DNA of 64,000 nt, from contig NZ_LIPF01000009.1 in assembly GCF_001905385.1 (NCBI RefSeq), forward strand, positions 124,001-188,000, written 5' to 3'. Source of the stretch: Streptomyces sp. CB02414. GTDB taxonomy: Bacteria > Actinomycetota > Actinomycetes > Streptomycetales > Streptomycetaceae. Positions within the stretch are counted from its first letter, which is position 1; the number at the start of each line of letters is the position of its first letter. The translations under genes and the position numbers were made by a program. Below the pieces are notes generated by a model, which was given only the letters and a program-made list of their open reading frames with translations, made no database searches and was not told where the DNA came from. Positions 62,801 through 64,000 of the stretch are shown here, one piece after another.

Positions 62801-63915
62801 ACGGGCTGCACGGGGCCCGCCTCCGGGGTCGGGGCCGACTGAAGGAGCGGGGCCGGCTCAACCGCCTCCTCCGCTCCCGTCTCCGGGAGTGCCGCCTGGG
62901 TCATCTGCTCGGCTTCGTGCCCCGGAACGGCTCCGGGTGCGGGCGCTTCGTCCGCCGTCGGCTCGGTCACCGCATCGGGTGCCGGCGCCTCCTCGGCCGG
63001 GCGCGCTGCCACGGCCTCGGGAGCGGTCTCTTCCTCCGCCGCCGGCTCGGCCACGGCCTCCCGCGTCCCGTCGCCGTCCTCGGGCGTTCCCTTGACGTGC
63101 GCCGCCTCGGCACCCGGTGGGAAACCGGCGCCGTCCGCGTCGCCCGGCGCGCTCAATGCCGGGTCCGGGACGCCGGCGTGGGTGTCCGCGGCCGGGACCT
63201 CGGGCTCGCCCGGTTCGCCGCTCTGCCCGCTCTCCCCGGGCTCCCCGCCCGTCGCCGCCACGGCCTCCGTGGCCACGCGGGTCACCAGCGCCTGGGCGGC
63301 ACCCACCGGCTGGGCGGCCTGGTCCGCTACCGGAATAACCGTTTCCGCACGCACTGCCCCGGCGCCCACCGGCACCTCCGCCGGCTGCTGGGTCTGCGGA
63401 GCCGCCTGCGCGGCGCCCCAGGGCGCCGCCCCCTGCGGAGGCGTCGCGGCGGTCTGCGGGGCGTCGAGGTACTCGGGACCGGCGGCCGGCGGACCGGCGT
63501 GACGCACCGGCGCGTCGGCCGGGCCGCGGTCGGCGAGCGAGCGGACCGGGCTGGCGGAGGTGTCGGGGATCGGCGGACCGAGGTGCAGGGGCCTGCGCGG
63601 CGGAGCGGGGACGGAGGCGGGCTGCGGCGACGGCTCGGGCGGACGGACGCCACTGAGATCGACCGCGCCGCTGTCACGGCCGGACATCTCGTGCGGACCC
63701 GGCTGATGCACGGTCTCGACGACCGGCTCCGGCGCGGGCGGCGCGACCTCGTTGCCCCAGGCACTCTGGGCTCCCGGCAGCAACAACAGGTCCTCGTCCT
63801 CGGCGGTGGTCTCGGAGAGGTAGGTGTACGCGCCGGGTGCGGGGACGCCCGGCTGCTCCACCATGCCTGCGTTCTCCGGCAGCCCCTCGCCCGGGATCTG
63901 GCCGGTGTCGGTCAT
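59821..63915 (-). CDS. cobT: BluB-CobT fusion with a giant low-complexity N-terminal region
   Basis: A 1364-residue protein. Residues 1 to about 790 are Pro/Ala/Glu/Val-rich and repeat-laden, with 12-residue units such as VEPADGRGPVQT near 420-460, and look disordered. Residues about 790-1000 are BluB, the flavin destructase that makes 5,6-dimethylbenzimidazole (VMRERRDIRNGFRGDPIP, TAPSVGHSQPWDFVVI, GLGVGWVSFFDEREMVRALG). Residues about 1018-1364 are CobT, which joins it to nicotinate mononucleotide (KRMTKPAGALGMLEIISAQL, VFAGDHGVHAQGVTPWPQEV, LLTGEMGIANTTASAALIS, DGVSAGAAALVARAI). The fusion places synthesis and activation of the lower cobalamin ligand on one chain. ATG at 63915 with GAGGGG eight nt upstream. 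Confidence 0.93.
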   Translation of the reverse strand: MTDTGQIPGEGLPENAGMVEQPGVPAPGAYTYLSETTAEDEDLLLLPGAQSAWGNEVAPPAPEPVVETVHQPGPHEMSGRDSGAVDLSGVRPPEPSPQPASVPAPPRRPLHLGPPIPDTSASPVRSLADRGPADAPVRHAGPPAAGPEYLDAPQTAATPPQGAAPWGAAQAAPQTQQPAEVPVGAGAVRAETVIPVADQAAQPVGAAQALVTRVATEAVAATGGEPGESGQSGEPGEPEVPAADTHAGVPDPALSAPGDADGAGFPPGAEAAHVKGTPEDGDGTREAVAEPAAEEETAPEAVAARPAEEAPAPDAVTEPTADEAPAPGAVPGHEAEQMTQAALPETGAEEAVEPAPLLQSAPTPEAGPVQPVAEAAGEPVAAVAQDVSTPAGVSPEAVPVVEPADAPETVQEGEPGEAADAAQTVEPADGRGPVQTVEPADGQGPAPTVEPADAAEPVQAVEPTGSPEAAQEGEPTRVPGTAQAAGADQAPEPVQTVTEPAEAAQPVQSAEPTEAVQPVPLAEPTEGPEPAALPAEPVEVPGPQEVPPAEAQVTEAARTATPSEAHLTPGEPAGHVPSPEPGAADGQPAPAPEATAPSESSARPVPVAEDHPHADVRAAAAQDGAVAQPAAQEPDRPATDAQPAQGPQSVAGTYVAPEADVAPAAEAPHTAPEPAVAVAAPADGVQPHPDQPVGQFVPVDGGQVPTTPHLAPTPPEALVVPPETWDTQATPATQEAPEPVAPVPAPREADPEVAQNADDLDTRADQEDPEDPEGVSTAAEADARRSTGPAAPAYADAEREAVLKVMRERRDIRNGFRGDPIPHEVLLRVLEAAHTAPSVGHSQPWDFVVIRSADTRRAMHELAMRQRDAYAKSLPKGRAKQFKELKIEAILDTPVNIVVTADPTRGGRHTLGRHTQPQMAPYSSALAVENLWLAARAEGLGVGWVSFFDEREMVRALGLPEHLDVVAYLCVGYVDEFPDEPELMQAGWSKRRPLSWVVHEETYGRRALPGEEPHDLLAETVAQIRPLDAKALGEAWERQKRMTKPAGALGMLEIISAQLSGLSRQCPPPIPEPAAVAVFAGDHGVHAQGVTPWPQEVTAQMVANFLGGGAVCNAFATQVGAEVCVVDVGVATDLPATPGLLPRKVRAGTSDMTAGPAMTREEAKQAIEVGIETARDLVAAGNKALLTGEMGIANTTASAALISVFTGADPAEVTGRGTGINDETLARKTEVVRRALEVHQPDPADPIGVLAAVGGFEHAAMVGLLLGGASLRTPVILDGVSAGAAALVARAIAPEVLAACIAGHRSAEPGHVAALNKLGLRPLVDLDLRLGEGTGALLALPMVQSTARAMHEVATFDSAGVTEK
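62560..62680 (-). repeat. In-frame 36-bp tandem repeats within the bluB-cobT 5' region
   Basis: GCCGGCTCGACCG recurs at 62561, 62597 and 62633, exactly 36 nt apart, encoding VEPAD-type 12-residue units. More diverged copies extend across about 62300-62760 (roughly residues 386-540). Confidence 0.75.
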
Positions 63916-64000
63916 GCGTAACCCCTCGCCCATCGGTTAGTGCTTCTACGACCAGCTCGCCCGGGACGGCGCACCGACCGCCCCGTAGTGAGAACGAGCG

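Overview
The window is a high-GC actinobacterial chromosome segment, almost certainly from Streptomyces. Codon use has G or C at nearly every third position, GTG and TTG starts are frequent, the sporulation gene ssgB is present, and a phosphatidylinositol-mannoside operon sits in a housekeeping block. The gene order resembles the core region of the S. coelicolor group, and much of the left half is also syntenic with mycobacteria (relA-apt-secFD-ruvBAC-yebC-pdxTS-pimA-patA-pgsA-HIT-thrS; from knowledge of those genomes, not searched here).

Left part (1-38.6 kb), mostly core functions. Translation genes: alaS with two small membrane-associated partners, rpsD, hisS, thrS and an EF-G-like paralogue. 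Genome maintenance: rarA, ruvC-ruvA-ruvB and a DEDDh exonuclease. Stringent response and purine salvage: rel and apt. Protein export and folding: secD-secF-yajC, a membrane-anchored cyclophilin and a VKOR-type oxidoreductase. PLP synthesis: pdxS-pdxT. Phosphatidylinositol lipids: pgsA-patA-pimA, joined by 4-nt overlaps. Between these lie a STAND-type regulator-like ATPase with no DNA-binding domain, a DUF349 coiled-coil protein, a LemA-like protein, an unknown 551-residue membrane protein, and a two-gene unit of a DUF4365 (PD-(D/E)XK-like) protein with a 424-residue protein of unknown function.

Middle part (38.6-49 kb), more accessory. It holds two identical tRNA-Val(CAC) genes, an SRPBCC protein and a five-gene polysaccharide locus: sugar-binding lipoprotein, two permeases, a YesL/DUF624 protein and a Tat-exported rhamnogalacturonan-lyase-like enzyme. 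This locus has no ATPase or regulator gene but has LacI-type operator-like palindromes in front. A TIGR02611 membrane protein, ssgB, a CGNR zinc-finger regulator and a 59-residue membrane peptide follow.

Right part (49-64 kb). It contains a cytosolic DsbA-family protein, a double GNAT acetyltransferase, pabC and pabB (4-aminobenzoate), a five-tRNA operon (Gly, Cys, three Val), a zinc-ribbon protein, a phosphotransferase-fold kinase and a 33-35-bp tandem repeat array. After these come a 60-residue membrane protein, a Ser/Thr kinase with an RGG-rich linker, a TrmH-family methyltransferase and two corrinoid genes: a short siroheme-synthase-like fusion, and a 1364-residue BluB-CobT fusion with an ~790-residue low-complexity N-terminus.

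I found no phage, insertion sequence, CRISPR array or secondary-metabolite cluster. The best candidates for something not yet described are the DUF4365/424-residue pair beside the exonuclease, the BluB-CobT fusion with its giant disordered arm, and the intergenic repeat array at 54.85-55.13 kb. Several genes also appear to be expressed from leaderless mRNAs.
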